DNA of 64,000 nt from Aggregicoccus sp. 17bor-14 (GCF_009659535.1 NZ_VJZZ01000006.1:62001-126000); one strand, 5' to 3'. Shown: positions 51,267 through 60,769, numbered from the stretch's first letter. A program made the numbers and translations. Notes: generated by a model from the letters alone, not told the origin.

Positions 51267-53192
51267 ATGCTGCGCCGGCTGATGCCCACGCTGCTGCTGC
51301 TGGGCCTGGGCTTCCTCGCGCTCGCGTGGGGGCTCGCGAGCCTGCAGCGCATCTTCCTGCAGGAGGCGGAGGACGCGCGCGCCCAGCTCGCGGGGCGCCG
51401 CAGCACGCTCGAGCAGTACGCGCGCGAGGTGCTCGCGCGCACGCTGCAGGCGCGCATGGAGGCGAGCCTCCCCGAGCTGGAGGCCGCGCTCGTGGACCCG
51501 CTGCTGCCGGCGGACCACCTCTTCGTCGCGCGCGGAGGACGCCAGTACCTGCCCCGGCTCGTGCGCGCGAGCCCGGGTGCCGAGGGCGCCGCGCGCGAGG
51601 CCCACGCCCAGCTCTCCAGCGCGCTCGCGGGCAGAACGCCCCTGCCCGCCGCGGGAAGCGCGCTCGCGCTGCGCCTCGCGCCGCTCGCCGCCGCGCTCTC
51701 TACGTCCGATGCAGCGCCGGGCCCTGCGCAGGGCGCGGGCGCACCGCCGCCCCGGAGCGCTCCGGGGCTCTCGGCGGTGGCGTCCAGCGCCGGTGCTGCG
51801 GCCGGCCTGGCAAACCCCGAGCCGCTGCTCCTCGCGCTCGGACAGGCGCGCGTGGAGCACCCGCTGCCGGTGCCGCAGGAGCTCGCGCTCGCCCTGCTCG
51901 TCGCCGAGCGGCTGCAGCGCGGCGCGCTCACGCCCGCGCCGGTGCGCGCGCTGGTGCGCGAGGGCTACGGCGAGGGCCCCGAGCGCCTCCCCGGGCTGCA
52001 GCGCGAGCTCTTGCGGATGCGCGGGCGGCTGGGGGAGGGGGACTTCGCCTTCCTGCGCGAGCGCATCGCGCGCCTCAGCTACGCGCTGCAGGTCCCCGCG
52101 GACGACTTCATGGCGCGCGCGTACGAGCAGGGTGCGGGCGCGCTCGTGCTGCCCGAGTCGCTCGGCTCGCCCACGCTGGTGGGCGAGCGCTGGTACCTCG
52201 AGCCGCTCGAGAGCGGCGCGGTGCGCGGGCTCGCCGTGGACCCGGCGCGGCTGCTCGAGGCGCTCGCGCGCGAGCTCCAGGAGAAGGGGCTCGCGGGCAA
52301 GGACGCGCGGGTGAGCCTGGAGCCGGGCGGCGCGGTGCAGCCGCTCTCGCGCCTCGCGGTGCAGGTGCAGCTGCCCGAGTGGGCGGCGGCCGAGGCGGAC
52401 ATCGCCCAGCGCTACGGCCTGAAGACGGGGCTGGTGGCGGCGTGCGCGGCGCTGGCCGCGGCCATCGTGGTGCTCGCCGGCGTGGCGCAGCACCGCAAGT
52501 ACCGCTTCGTGGAGCTCAAGAGCGACTTCGTGGCCACGGTGAGCCACGAGCTGCGCACGCCCCTCGCCTCCATCCGGCTGCTCGCCGAGAGCCTGGAGCG
52601 GCGCGCGGGGAGCGTGCCCGAGGCGCGCGACTACCCGCAGCGCATCGTGCAGGCGGCGGACGGGCTGCACTTCCTCGTGGAGAACATCCTCTCCTTCAAC
52701 CGCATCGACAAGGGACGCTGGAGCCCGCGCCCCGCGCGCGTGCGGCTCGAGGAGTTGCTCGGGCCCGTGCGCGAGGAGCTGCACGCGCAGGCGCCCGGCG
52801 CAGAGCTGCAGGTAGAGGGCGGGGACGTGGCGCTGCAGGTGGACCCGCAGCTCGCGCGCCTGCTCCTGAGCAACCTCGCGCGCAACGCGTGCACCTACAA
52901 CCGCCGCAGCCCCGTGCGCCTGCGCCTCGCCGCGAGCCTGCAGGGCGCGCGCGTGCTCGTGGAGGTGCAGGACAACGGCCTGGGCATCCCCGAGGGCGAG
53001 TGGGAGCGCGTGTTCCAGGACTTCTACCGGCTCGAGCGCCCGGAGCACGAGGTGCACGGCAGTGGCCTCGGGCTCGCGCTGTGCCGCAAGATCATGCAGG
53101 TGCACGGAGGCCACATCCGCGTGCACGCCTCCAGCCCCGAGGGCACCACCTTCCTGCTCAGCTTCCCCGCTCCTTCCCACGAGCTCGCATGA
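51267..53192 (+). CDS. sensor histidine kinase
   Basis: This 641-residue kinase has a first span at residues 8-26, a long periplasmic sensor of about 360 residues and a second span at about residues 391-411. The HisKA H box follows (SHELRTP, H427), then the ATPase domain with N (NLARNACTYN), G1 (DNGLGIP) and G2 (GSGLGLAL) boxes. The sensor is Ala/Arg-rich and does not match a family I recognise. The partner regulator overlaps by 4 nt. Confidence 0.9.
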   Translation: MLRRLMPTLLLLGLGFLALAWGLASLQRIFLQEAEDARAQLAGRRSTLEQYAREVLARTLQARMEASLPELEAALVDPLLPADHLFVARGGRQYLPRLVRASPGAEGAAREAHAQLSSALAGRTPLPAAGSALALRLAPLAAALSTSDAAPGPAQGAGAPPPRSAPGLSAVASSAGAAAGLANPEPLLLALGQARVEHPLPVPQELALALLVAERLQRGALTPAPVRALVREGYGEGPERLPGLQRELLRMRGRLGEGDFAFLRERIARLSYALQVPADDFMARAYEQGAGALVLPESLGSPTLVGERWYLEPLESGAVRGLAVDPARLLEALARELQEKGLAGKDARVSLEPGGAVQPLSRLAVQVQLPEWAAAEADIAQRYGLKTGLVAACAALAAAIVVLAGVAQHRKYRFVELKSDFVATVSHELRTPLASIRLLAESLERRAGSVPEARDYPQRIVQAADGLHFLVENILSFNRIDKGRWSPRPARVRLEELLGPVREELHAQAPGAELQVEGGDVALQVDPQLARLLLSNLARNACTYNRRSPVRLRLAASLQGARVLVEVQDNGLGIPEGEWERVFQDFYRLERPEHEVHGSGLGLALCRKIMQVHGGHIRVHASSPEGTTFLLSFPAPSHELA

Positions 53193-53899
53193 CCACCGCC
53201 CGCCCCTCCATCCTGATCGTCGAGGACGACCCGCACCTGCGCACCGGCCTGCGCGACAACCTGCAGGACGAGGGCTACGAGGTGGCGCTCGCGGCCAACG
53301 CGCGCGAGGCCGAGTCCCAGCTCGCCCAGCGCACTTTCGATCTGCTCATCCTGGACGTGATGATGCCGGGCGAGGACGGCTACAGCCTGTGCCGGCGCCT
53401 GCGCGCAGGGGGGCTCACCAGCATGGTGCTGATGCTCACCGCGCGCACGCTGGAGGACGACCTGGTGCGCGGCTTCGAGGCGGGCGCGCAGGACTACCTG
53501 GGCAAGCCCTACCGGCTGCGCGAGCTGCTCGCGCGCGTGGCGGCGCTGGTGCGGCGCACGGGCGCGGCCGCGCCACAGGTGATGGCCTTCGGCGGCTTCA
53601 CGCTGGACCTCGGGCGCCGCAGCCTGAGCCGCGGCGCCGAGGAGATCGAGCTCACCCGCACGGAGTTCGACCTGCTCGTGTACCTGCTGCGCCACCGCGA
53701 CCGCGCCCTCACGCGCGACGCCATCCTGGATGCGGTGTGGGGCACCGACGTGGTCGTGGACCCGCGCACCGTGGACAACTTCGTCAGCAGCCTGAAGAAG
53801 AAGCTCGCCTGGACGAGCGCGAGCCCCTGGGCCATCCACACGCTGCGCGGCGTGGGCTACCGGATGGAGCTCGAGCCGCGCGCCATGACCGAACGATGA
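53189..53899 (+). CDS. OmpR-family response regulator
   Basis: This 236-residue regulator has a receiver domain with EDD at 12-14, D56 as phospho-acceptor (LLILDVMMPG) and KPYRLREL. A winged-helix domain (residues 130-225) contains LTRTEFDLLVYLLRH and VDNFVSSLKKKL and ends in the usual VRGVGYR-like sequence (LRGVGYRM). It is the partner of the upstream kinase. The signal and targets are unknown. Confidence 0.92.
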   Translation: MTTARPSILIVEDDPHLRTGLRDNLQDEGYEVALAANAREAESQLAQRTFDLLILDVMMPGEDGYSLCRRLRAGGLTSMVLMLTARTLEDDLVRGFEAGAQDYLGKPYRLRELLARVAALVRRTGAAAPQVMAFGGFTLDLGRRSLSRGAEEIELTRTEFDLLVYLLRHRDRALTRDAILDAVWGTDVVVDPRTVDNFVSSLKKKLAWTSASPWAIHTLRGVGYRMELEPRAMTER

Positions 53900-54041
53900 C
53901 GAAGAGATGGCCGGGCCTCCGCACCCGCCCCGCGTGCCTTCCGTAGCTTGGCAGGTGCGTGGACAGCGGCGCCTCCGGGACTCCCACGCAGGCCGCAACC
54001 AAGCGGCCGCCCGGGGCGCCCACGAGGACGGGAGGCAGCGG

Positions 54042-54773
54042 ATGTTCCAGTCGGTCATCGAAACCCAGGGCATGCGGCACGGGCGCTTCGGCACGGGCGC
54101 CTTCATCTCCTTCGCGGTGCACGCGGGGCTGCTCGCCGGCGTGCTGTGGCTCACGGCGCCTCGCCCGGAGGTGGAGGTTCAGGGGCCCAAGGACCTGGTC
54201 ATCCACCTCGGTCCCAAGGCGCCGATGGTCGCCAAGGGCTACCGCGACCCCGCTCCCGCGGCCACCGTGCGCCCCAAGCCCCGCGCGGACCGCATCCCGC
54301 GCCACGCGCCCACCGCGCGTCCGCCGGAGGCCACGCCCACCGACACGCCCCCGTCGCCGCCCGCCGCGGACGAGGTGCCTGCTCGGGAGGGCGTGCTGGG
54401 GGGCGACCCGCGCGGCAGCATCACGAGCTCCCTGACGAACATCCCCTTCGTCCCGAGCAGCGAAGGGCAGCCCACGGGCGAGGACGTGCTCGTCTTCGGC
54501 AGCGGGATGACCAAGCCCCGCATGGTCTCCGGCCCCGCGCTCGAGTACACGCGCGAGGCGCTGGAGGCGCACGTGGAGGGCACGCTGATCGTGCGCTGCA
54601 CCATCACCCGCGAGGGTGAGACGGAGGCCTGCAAGGTGCTCAAGGGGCTGCCGCACCTGAGCGAGGCCGTGCGCAGCGCGCTCGAGGCGCGCCGCTACAC
54701 GCCGGTGACCTTCCAGGGCCGCCCGGTGAGCGTCTCCTACGTCTTCAACGTGCAGCTGAAGCTGCCGCAGTAG
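54042..54773 (+). CDS. TonB-like energy transducer
   Basis: This 243-residue protein has one N-terminal span (residues 20-38). A Pro-rich periplasmic stretch (residues 65-115, PPSPPAADEV) and a C-terminal TonB domain follow (LEAHVEGTLIVRCTITREGE, SEAVRSALEARRYTPVTFQGRPVSVSYVFNV). TonB proteins pass inner-membrane energy to outer-membrane receptors. No ExbB/ExbD genes are adjacent, so it must share a complex encoded elsewhere. The ATG at 54042 follows GGGAGG. Confidence 0.82.
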   Translation: MFQSVIETQGMRHGRFGTGAFISFAVHAGLLAGVLWLTAPRPEVEVQGPKDLVIHLGPKAPMVAKGYRDPAPAATVRPKPRADRIPRHAPTARPPEATPTDTPPSPPAADEVPAREGVLGGDPRGSITSSLTNIPFVPSSEGQPTGEDVLVFGSGMTKPRMVSGPALEYTREALEAHVEGTLIVRCTITREGETEACKVLKGLPHLSEAVRSALEARRYTPVTFQGRPVSVSYVFNVQLKLPQ

Positions 54774-54788
54774 TGGCCCGCGGGCAGC

Positions 54789-54815
54789 CCCGGGTCCCGG
54801 CCTCCGGGACCCGGG
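54789..54815. terminator. bidirectional terminator hairpin
   Basis: CCCGGGTCCCGG (54789-54800) and its exact complement (54804-54815) make a 12-bp stem with a 3-base loop, between the stop of the TonB-like gene and the convergent lipoprotein gene. Confidence 0.75.
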
Positions 54816-54827
54816 CAGCGGGGCGCG

Positions 54828-55373
54828 CTAGCGGACGAGCGCCGTGATGGTGACGGTGGTGTCCACGTCCGAGGACTCGAAGTACGCGAGCCGCAGCTCC
54901 TTGAAGCCCGCGGAGGTCGGCGTCACGTCCACGCGCGTGGTGCAGGACTGGCCCGGGGCGAGCGCGCGGTTGGCGCAGCCGTCCTCGCTCACGGTGAGGT
55001 CGCCCACGTTGCCCAGGGTGCGCCGCTGCAGCGGGCCGGTGGGCTGGGTGCCCACGTTGGTCACGGTGAAGACCTGGAAGGGGGCGGGGTTCACGCTGGT
55101 GCGGTCGTACACGCCGAAGTCGATGCCCGGCGGCGTGATGGCGAGGAAGGGCTGGTCCGGGCCCTGGCCGCAGAAGCCGTCGGTGCACACCAGGCGGCCG
55201 CAGCACAGCCCGTCCTCGCAGCTGTTGGCGGACTTGATGCAGCAGTCGTCGCCCTCGCAGGCGCACAGCTGGGTCTCGTCGCAGTAGGCCTGCAGCGCGG
55301 GGGTGAAGCTGCAGGCGCCTGCGCCCAGCCCCAGGGCCAGGCCGATGAGCAGCGCAACGAAGGGGCCCCTCAC
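54828..55373 (-). CDS. Cys-rich lipoprotein with ASH/HYDIN-like domain
   Basis: This 181-residue protein starts at GTG overlapping the upstream stop by 4 nt and has a lipobox (LGAGAC, Cys near 20). A Cys-rich segment follows (residues 30-75, many CC and CxC). Then comes an ASH/HYDIN-like beta-sandwich (ITPPGIDFGVYDRTSVNPAP, VFTVTNVGTQPTG), as in choice-of-anchor secreted proteins. It is co-transcribed with the membrane protein upstream. Function is unknown. Confidence 0.65.
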   Translation of the reverse strand: MRGPFVALLIGLALGLGAGACSFTPALQAYCDETQLCACEGDDCCIKSANSCEDGLCCGRLVCTDGFCGQGPDQPFLAITPPGIDFGVYDRTSVNPAPFQVFTVTNVGTQPTGPLQRRTLGNVGDLTVSEDGCANRALAPGQSCTTRVDVTPTSAGFKELRLAYFESSDVDTTVTITALVR

Positions 55374-56185
55374 GGCAGCACCCCCGAGACCACGATGCCC
55401 GAGGGCCCGACGCTCACTCCCGACAGCAGGTTCTTCGGCGTGTTCGACTCCTGCACCTTGTAGAGCACCACCGAGCCCACGATGGCGGTGAGGCCGGCGC
55501 CCACCAGGATGCCGCCCCACAGCTGCTGCTTGTGGCCCGCGTCGCGGATCTTGAAGGCGTCCAGCGGCGTGGCCGGGCCGTCCGGGAAGCCCGCCTCGAT
55601 GAAGTCGCGCTTCTGGGTGGCGTTGATCAGCAGCAGCGTGCCGCCGGCCGACAGGCCGATGCCCACGCCCAGCGGCGCGAGCGCCCACACGCGCGAGGAG
55701 GTGGGCCGGTCCAGCCGCGTCTCCAGCCGCAGCGCGAGCTGGTCGGCGAGCCGGGGCGCGAGCCGGACGATGGCCTGCTGCAGCTCGGGCAGCCCGAAGC
55801 CGGTGACGAACTCGTCCGCGAGCGCCGTGCCGTCCTTCACCGAGAGCACCTGGATGCGCGCCGCGTAGCCGGCCTCCCCGCGCGACACCTCGCCCGTGAG
55901 CACCCCCGAGACGCCCAGCGCCTCGCCGTACTGCGCGAGGCAGGACTTGCTGTGCCAGTCGCACTCGAAGAGCTTGCGCCAGCGCTCCTCGGGCAGCGTG
56001 TGCTGCATGCTCGCCGCGCTCTGCACCTTCACGCCCTGACGCGCGAGCTGCCGGTCGAGGTGGTCGGTGATGCCGGCGGCGACGTCCGGGGGCACCCCCG
56101 CGGCCGCGAGGCCCGGGGAGGCCAGGTTGGGTTGCTTCGCGGGCGCAGCCGCGAGCAGGGACACGACGAGGAGACTGGAGAGCAC
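55370..56185 (-). CDS. exported protein with C-terminal membrane spans
   Basis: This 271-residue protein has a signal peptide (MLSSLLVVSLLAAAPAK). A domain of about 140 residues follows that reads like the TolB-N/LpoB-like fold (VPPDVAAGITDHLDRQLARQ ... LGVSGVLTGEVSRGE), then two spans at residues 168-188 and 222-242. The span pair leaves a short C-terminal tail. The first domain may act in envelope assembly, but this is inferred. It is the first gene of a two-gene operon with the Cys-rich lipoprotein. Confidence 0.55.
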   Translation of the reverse strand: MLSSLLVVSLLAAAPAKQPNLASPGLAAAGVPPDVAAGITDHLDRQLARQGVKVQSAASMQHTLPEERWRKLFECDWHSKSCLAQYGEALGVSGVLTGEVSRGEAGYAARIQVLSVKDGTALADEFVTGFGLPELQQAIVRLAPRLADQLALRLETRLDRPTSSRVWALAPLGVGIGLSAGGTLLLINATQKRDFIEAGFPDGPATPLDAFKIRDAGHKQQLWGGILVGAGLTAIVGSVVLYKVQESNTPKNLLSGVSVGPSGIVVSGVLP

Positions 56186-56272
56186 GGGGCTGACTCCACG
56201 GAAGGTGGGGAGGCGAGCTCCGACTCTAGTCAGCCCTCCGCGCCCGGCGAAAGCCGTTCCCGCCCGGGAGTG

Positions 56273-57082
56273 TCAGCGCGAAGGACGGTAGAGCGCCGCC
56301 ACCCGGGCCGCGAGGAAGCGGCGCGGCAGGAGCCGGGGGGCCGCCGCGAGCGCCTGGTTGAGCAGCCCGGGCACCACCAGCGCCCGGCGCGAGACGAGCG
56401 CCGCCACCGCCCGCTCCGCGCAGGCGGGCGCCTCCATCACCCCCACCTGTCCGGCCTTGAACTTCGCATCCAGGCCGCTCAGCTCGAGCAGCTCGGTGGC
56501 GATGCCGCCGGGGGCGAACACCGTGACGCTCACCCCGTGCGCGCGCAGCTCCTCGCCCAGGCTGAGGCCGTAGCTGGTGACGAAGGCCTTCGAGGCGCCG
56601 TAGGCCGCCTGGTAGGGCAGGGGCATCAGGCCCCCGACGCTGGAGACCATCAGCAGGGCGCCCGGCTCGCGGGCCTGCACCATGTGGCGCGCGGCGCGCG
56701 AGGCCAGGTCCACCATGCCCAGCACGTTGGTGCGCACCAGCGCCTCCAGCTGCGCGGGCTCCTGCGCGAGCGCCTCGCCGTAGAAGGTGACGCCCGCGTT
56801 GAGCACCACGGCGCTCAGGGTGCGCCCCTCCGCCGTCGCCTGCGCGAGCACGCGCTCGGCGGCGCCCCCTTCCGCGAGGTCCGCCGCCACCGCGAGCGCC
56901 TGCACCCCGCAGTCCCTCTGCAGCTCGGCGGCGAGCGCGTCCAGGCGCTCGCGCCGGCGCGCCACCAGCACCAGGTTCGCCCGGTGCACGCGCGCGAGCA
57001 CCCGCGCCATCTCCAGCCCCAGCCCCGAGGAGGCACCGGTGACGAGGACCCAGCGGGAGGCGAGCGCGAGTGGCTTGGACAT
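56273..57082 (-). CDS. short-chain dehydrogenase/reductase
   Basis: This 269-residue SDR has TGASSGLG at residues 15-22, NAGVT, the catalytic Ser in LMVSSVGG and YGASK. The C-terminal extension (VPGLLNQALAAAPRLLPRR) is hydrophobic-basic and typical of the DltE/retinol-dehydrogenase-like group acting on lipids. It lies 10 bases after pdxA, so it probably belongs to the ppiC-surA-pdxA operon, though its substrate is unknown. Confidence 0.87.
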   Translation of the reverse strand: MSKPLALASRWVLVTGASSGLGLEMARVLARVHRANLVLVARRRERLDALAAELQRDCGVQALAVAADLAEGGAAERVLAQATAEGRTLSAVVLNAGVTFYGEALAQEPAQLEALVRTNVLGMVDLASRAARHMVQAREPGALLMVSSVGGLMPLPYQAAYGASKAFVTSYGLSLGEELRAHGVSVTVFAPGGIATELLELSGLDAKFKAGQVGVMEAPACAERAVAALVSRRALVVPGLLNQALAAAPRLLPRRFLAARVAALYRPSR

Positions 57083-57092
57083 GCCCACCCCT

Positions 57093-58103
57093 CTACCTCA
57101 AACGCGCGAGCTCCGCCGCCTTGAGCAGGGCCTCGGCCATGGGCAGGCAGCTCGCCTCGCCCTTGCCCGCGATGGCGTACGCGGTGCCGTGGTCGGGGCT
57201 GGTGCGCGGCACCGGCAGCCCCAGGGTCACGTTCACGGTGTGCACGAAGTCCAGGGCCTTGGCCGGGATGAGCGCCTGGTCGTGGTACATGGCGAGCACC
57301 GCGTCGTAGGGGAAGGGGCGGCCCTTCCCGTCCCCGAAGTGGGCGAAGAGCCCGTCCGCCGGCAGCGGCCCGTGCGCATCGATGCGCTCGCCCCGCGCGC
57401 GCGCCACCGCCGGGGCGATGACCTCCACCTCCTCGCGGCCCAGCAGCCCCCCCTCGCCCGCGTGCGGGTTCAGCCCGAGCACCGCGATGCGCGGGCGCCG
57501 CCCGAGGCGCGGCCGGAAGGAGGCGTGCAGCAGGCGCAGCTGGGCGAGCAGCCCCTCCGCGCTCAGCAGCGAGGGCAGCTGCGCGATGGGCACGTGGTTG
57601 GTGGCGAGCGCCACGCGCAGCCGCGGCCCGTCCATCAGCATCAGCACCTCGCGCCCGAAGGCCTCGGCGAGGACCTCGGTGTGCCCCATGAAGGGGATGC
57701 CCGCGCGGCTGATCTGCTCCTTGCTCACGGGCGCCGTGCACAGCGCGTCCACGTGGCCCGCGCGCGCCGCGTCGATCGCCGCGCGCACGTAGGCGTACTG
57801 CGCGCGGCCTCCCTCCAGGCTGGGGCGCCCGGGGCGGCGCGCCGGCGCGGGCAGCCGGCTCACCTCGATGCACAGGGGGCCCTGGGGGCGGGCGCCGAGC
57901 GCGGCCGCGCGCGGGTAGGCGCCCAGCGGGGCGAGGCGCGCGAGCGTGGGGCCGTCCCCGAACACCACCGGGACGAGCGCGCGGCGCACGCGGGGCAGCG
58001 CGAGCGCCGCGGCCGTGACCTCGGGCCCGATGCCCGAGGGGTCTCCGAGCGAGATGCCGACGACGGGGCGCTCGCTGCGCTGCGCGCGGCGCGGGGCGGG
58101 CAC
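57093..58103 (-). CDS. pdxA: 4-hydroxythreonine-4-phosphate dehydrogenase
   Basis: This 336-residue enzyme catalyses the NAD-dependent oxidation step of pyridoxal phosphate synthesis. It shows GISLGDPSGIGPEV near the N-terminus. The three metal-site histidines are in GHTEVLAEA, ATNHVPIA and AMYHDQALIP, and the TSPDHGTAY motif lies near the end. The GTG at 58103 lies 2 bases after the surA stop. Adjacency of surA and pdxA is also seen in enterobacteria. Confidence 0.92.
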   Translation of the reverse strand: MPAPRRAQRSERPVVGISLGDPSGIGPEVTAAALALPRVRRALVPVVFGDGPTLARLAPLGAYPRAAALGARPQGPLCIEVSRLPAPARRPGRPSLEGGRAQYAYVRAAIDAARAGHVDALCTAPVSKEQISRAGIPFMGHTEVLAEAFGREVLMLMDGPRLRVALATNHVPIAQLPSLLSAEGLLAQLRLLHASFRPRLGRRPRIAVLGLNPHAGEGGLLGREEVEVIAPAVARARGERIDAHGPLPADGLFAHFGDGKGRPFPYDAVLAMYHDQALIPAKALDFVHTVNVTLGLPVPRTSPDHGTAYAIAGKGEASCLPMAEALLKAAELARLR

Positions 58104-58105
58104 GG

Positions 58106-59092
58106 CTAGAGCTTCACCTGCACCACGGCCTTCTGCCGCAGCTCCTGGACGTACTGCTCCACGAACTTCTCGGTCTTCTCGCGGCGCAGCTTCTCGGCGA
58201 GCTGCTCCTTCACGTCCTCGAACTTGGGCACGTCGATGGCGCGGCGCTCCTCCACCTTGATGACGTGCCAGCCGAAGTCGGTGCGCACCGGGTCGCTCAC
58301 CTCGCCCTCCTTGAGGCCGAAGGCGACGCGGTCGAAGGCGGGCACCATCTGGCCGCGGCGGAAGAAGCCGAGGTCGCCGCCGTCCGCGGCGCTGGGGCCC
58401 TCGCTGCGCGCGCGCGCGAGCGCCTCGAAGTCCATGCCCGGCCGGCGCGCCTCGGCGGCGATGGCCAGCGCGCGCTTGTGCGCGGCCTCCACCTGCTCGG
58501 GGGAGGCGTTCTTGGGCACCTGCACGAGGATGTGGCGGCAGTGGACCTCGGCGTCGCCGCGCTCGTTGCGGGTGTACTGGGCGTACTCGCTGCGCAGGTC
58601 CGCCTCGCTGAGCTTGATGCGCGGCTGCACCTTGAGCTGCACCAGCTTCATGCGCGACATCTGGCCGCTGAGCATCTCGCGGTACTCCTGCATGCTCAGG
58701 CCCTCGGAGCGGATGCGCTCCTCGAGCTCCTCGCGGCTCTTGAGGTTGTTCTGCTGGAGCACGTCGTCGATGGCCTGGTCCAGCTCCTTGTCGGTGGTGG
58801 AGAGGCCCATCTCCTTGACCTCCTTCTCCATCAGCTTCTCGCCGATGAGCTGGTCGGTCACGCGCTTGAGCAGCTTCTGGCGCTCCTCGCCGCGCTTCTT
58901 GGGGTCGCGCACGGCGCCCAGCTTCTCGAGCTCGGGGCCGGCGCGCAGCTCCACCTCGGAGAGCGTGATGATGTCCTGGTTCACCACGGCGGCCACCCGG
59001 TCCACGACCTCGGCGCCTGCGGGCCCCGCGCCCAGCAGCAGCGCGAGCGCCGCGCCCAGTGCCATCGTCCTCTGCTTCGTCATCCGCTCCAT
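58106..59092 (-). CDS. surA: SurA-like periplasmic peptidyl-prolyl isomerase
   Basis: This 328-residue chaperone has a signal peptide ending AGAEV. A SurA N-terminal domain (VVDRVAAVVNQDIITLSEVEL, residues 28-165) is followed by one parvulin domain (CRHILVQV ... DLGFFRRGQMVPAFDRVAFGL ... GWHVIKVEER), where enterobacterial SurA has two. It assists folding of outer-membrane proteins. The ATG at 59092 has GAGGAAGG upstream. It sits between the PpiC lipoprotein gene and pdxA. Confidence 0.88.
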   Translation of the reverse strand: MERMTKQRTMALGAALALLLGAGPAGAEVVDRVAAVVNQDIITLSEVELRAGPELEKLGAVRDPKKRGEERQKLLKRVTDQLIGEKLMEKEVKEMGLSTTDKELDQAIDDVLQQNNLKSREELEERIRSEGLSMQEYREMLSGQMSRMKLVQLKVQPRIKLSEADLRSEYAQYTRNERGDAEVHCRHILVQVPKNASPEQVEAAHKRALAIAAEARRPGMDFEALARARSEGPSAADGGDLGFFRRGQMVPAFDRVAFGLKEGEVSDPVRTDFGWHVIKVEERRAIDVPKFEDVKEQLAEKLRREKTEKFVEQYVQELRQKAVVQVKL

Positions 59093-59157
59093 CGCCTTCC
59101 TCGTGTGCGCCCTGGGGGCCCTCTCTGGAGGAGCCGGGCTCGCCCGGGCGCAGTGTG

Positions 59158-60162
59158 TCACGGCCCGCCCGGCTCGGGGCTGGCCACCTTCGCACCGTTC
59201 GCGCGCACCTTGAGCGCCTGCAGCACCGGCTCGTTCACCCAGACCTGGGCGCGCGCCTTGAGGCCCTTGAGGTAGTCCTCCTGGGCCTGCAGCCGCTTGT
59301 CCTCGAGCAGGCGCGCCTCCACCTGGGGGCGGACCTCTGCCAGCTCGCGGTGGCGCGCAGGGCGGCGCTCGAGGACGCGGAAGAGGTGGTAGCCGTAGTC
59401 GGTGCTCACCACGTCGGAGACCTCGCCCACGCGCAGCCGGAAGGCCACCTCCTCGAACTCCGGCGGCATCTGCCCGCGCGCGAAGAAGCCCAGGTCCCCG
59501 CCCACCTTCGCGTCCGGGCTGAGGGAGTAGCGGCGCGCGAGGTCCGCGAACTTCTTGCCGCTCTTGAGCTCCTTCTGCAGCCTTCGCGCCTCGTCCAGGC
59601 CCTTCACCACCAGCTGCGCGGCGCGCACCTGCTCGGGCTCGTTGAAGTCCGCCTCGTGCGCGGCCCAGTACGCGCGCAGCTCCTCCTCGGTCACGGCGAC
59701 GCGCGGGTACACGTGCTCGGCGTAGAGCTTCTCGATGGTGAGGCTCGCGGCCGTCTCGGCCTTGAGGTCCGCCATGGACTTCTGCCCCTGGCTCAGCGCC
59801 TCGCTGAAGTTGCCCTCGGGGTAGTCGCTGGAGAGCCGCAGCACGCCGCGGTCCACCTCGGCCGCGCTCACCGTCACGTTGTTCTGCCGCGCCGCCTGCA
59901 GGAGCAGCAGCTGGTTCACCCGGGTGTCCAGCAGCGCGCGCTTGAAGGGCTCCACCTCCTGCGGGGTGAGCTCGGGCGCCACCTCGTTGGAGAGCTCGCG
60001 CTCGAAGTCCGCGCGCGCCACCGCCTCGCCGTTCACCGTGGCGACGGTGTTCGCGTCCGGCGACTCCTGGGCCGCCTTGCGGCAGCCGCCCAGCAGCGCG
60101 AGCGCGCCGAGCAGCGCGGCGGCGAGGGGGAGGAGCGGGCGGCGGGAGGGGACCGGGGACAT
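59158..60162 (-). CDS. PpiC-type peptidyl-prolyl isomerase lipoprotein
   Basis: This 334-residue protein has a lipobox ending at Cys27 (LALLGGC). A PrsA/SurA-like N-terminal helical region (TVATVNGEAVARADFERE) and a parvulin domain follow (RAAQLVVKGLDEARRLQKEL ... DLGFFARGQMPPEFEEVAF ... YGYHLFRVLERR). It is a membrane-anchored folding factor. It is the first gene of the four-gene envelope-folding operon. Confidence 0.87.
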   Translation of the reverse strand: MSPVPSRRPLLPLAAALLGALALLGGCRKAAQESPDANTVATVNGEAVARADFERELSNEVAPELTPQEVEPFKRALLDTRVNQLLLLQAARQNNVTVSAAEVDRGVLRLSSDYPEGNFSEALSQGQKSMADLKAETAASLTIEKLYAEHVYPRVAVTEEELRAYWAAHEADFNEPEQVRAAQLVVKGLDEARRLQKELKSGKKFADLARRYSLSPDAKVGGDLGFFARGQMPPEFEEVAFRLRVGEVSDVVSTDYGYHLFRVLERRPARHRELAEVRPQVEARLLEDKRLQAQEDYLKGLKARAQVWVNEPVLQALKVRANGAKVASPEPGGP

Positions 60163-60424
60163 GCGGGAACTCCGGGGGACGGCAGAGACGATGGAACGGG
60201 AGACGGAGCCCGATCATACCCGGGTAACACGCAGGCCCTGACAGGGCAACCGAGCGCCCGGCCGAGCTGCGGCGGACGGCCGGCGCCGGCCCACGCCCGG
60301 CTCCTGGCCCCCAGGGGACTCCACGCCCGCCCGCCTGCTCCGGGTGTCCACTTCCCGGGGGGGGGTCCTGACCGGCAGGGCGGTTGCAGGCACACAGCGC
60401 AACGACACCTCTGGAGGCCCTTGG

Positions 60425-60769
60425 ATGCAGCAGCAGCCCTCACCCGCGGAAGACAGCGACCTGGACCATGTCAGTGTTTTGCCCACAGACACCCTCTTCT
60501 ATGCCCTGCAGGTGATGCAGGCCCACGGCCGGCGGCTGCTGCCGGTGCTGGACGCGCAGGGGGAGCTGGTCGGCCTGTTGACCGAGGCGCACCTGCTGGG
60601 CGCCTGGCGCGCGGATCCGCTGCTGCCCGTCTCCGAGGTGATGGCGCCCCACCCGGCGCCGCGCGCCCCGTGGCTGCCGGGCGAGGGGCCCGAGACCCGC
60701 GTCGTGACGGCCGCGCAGGCGCTCGAGGCGAGCGGCGTGGGCGAGGAGGGGGAGCGCTGGAGCCACTAG
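60425..60769 (+). CDS. single CBS-domain protein
   Basis: This 114-residue protein has part of a CBS pair: VSVLPTDTLFYALQVMQAHGRRLLPVLDAQGELVGLLTEAHLLGAW (residues 17-62), then a less regular tail with VSEVMAPHP. CBS domains bind adenosyl ligands. The protein is short for a CBS pair, so the second domain may be degenerate. Confidence 0.65.
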   Translation: MQQQPSPAEDSDLDHVSVLPTDTLFYALQVMQAHGRRLLPVLDAQGELVGLLTEAHLLGAWRADPLLPVSEVMAPHPAPRAPWLPGEGPETRVVTAAQALEASGVGEEGERWSH

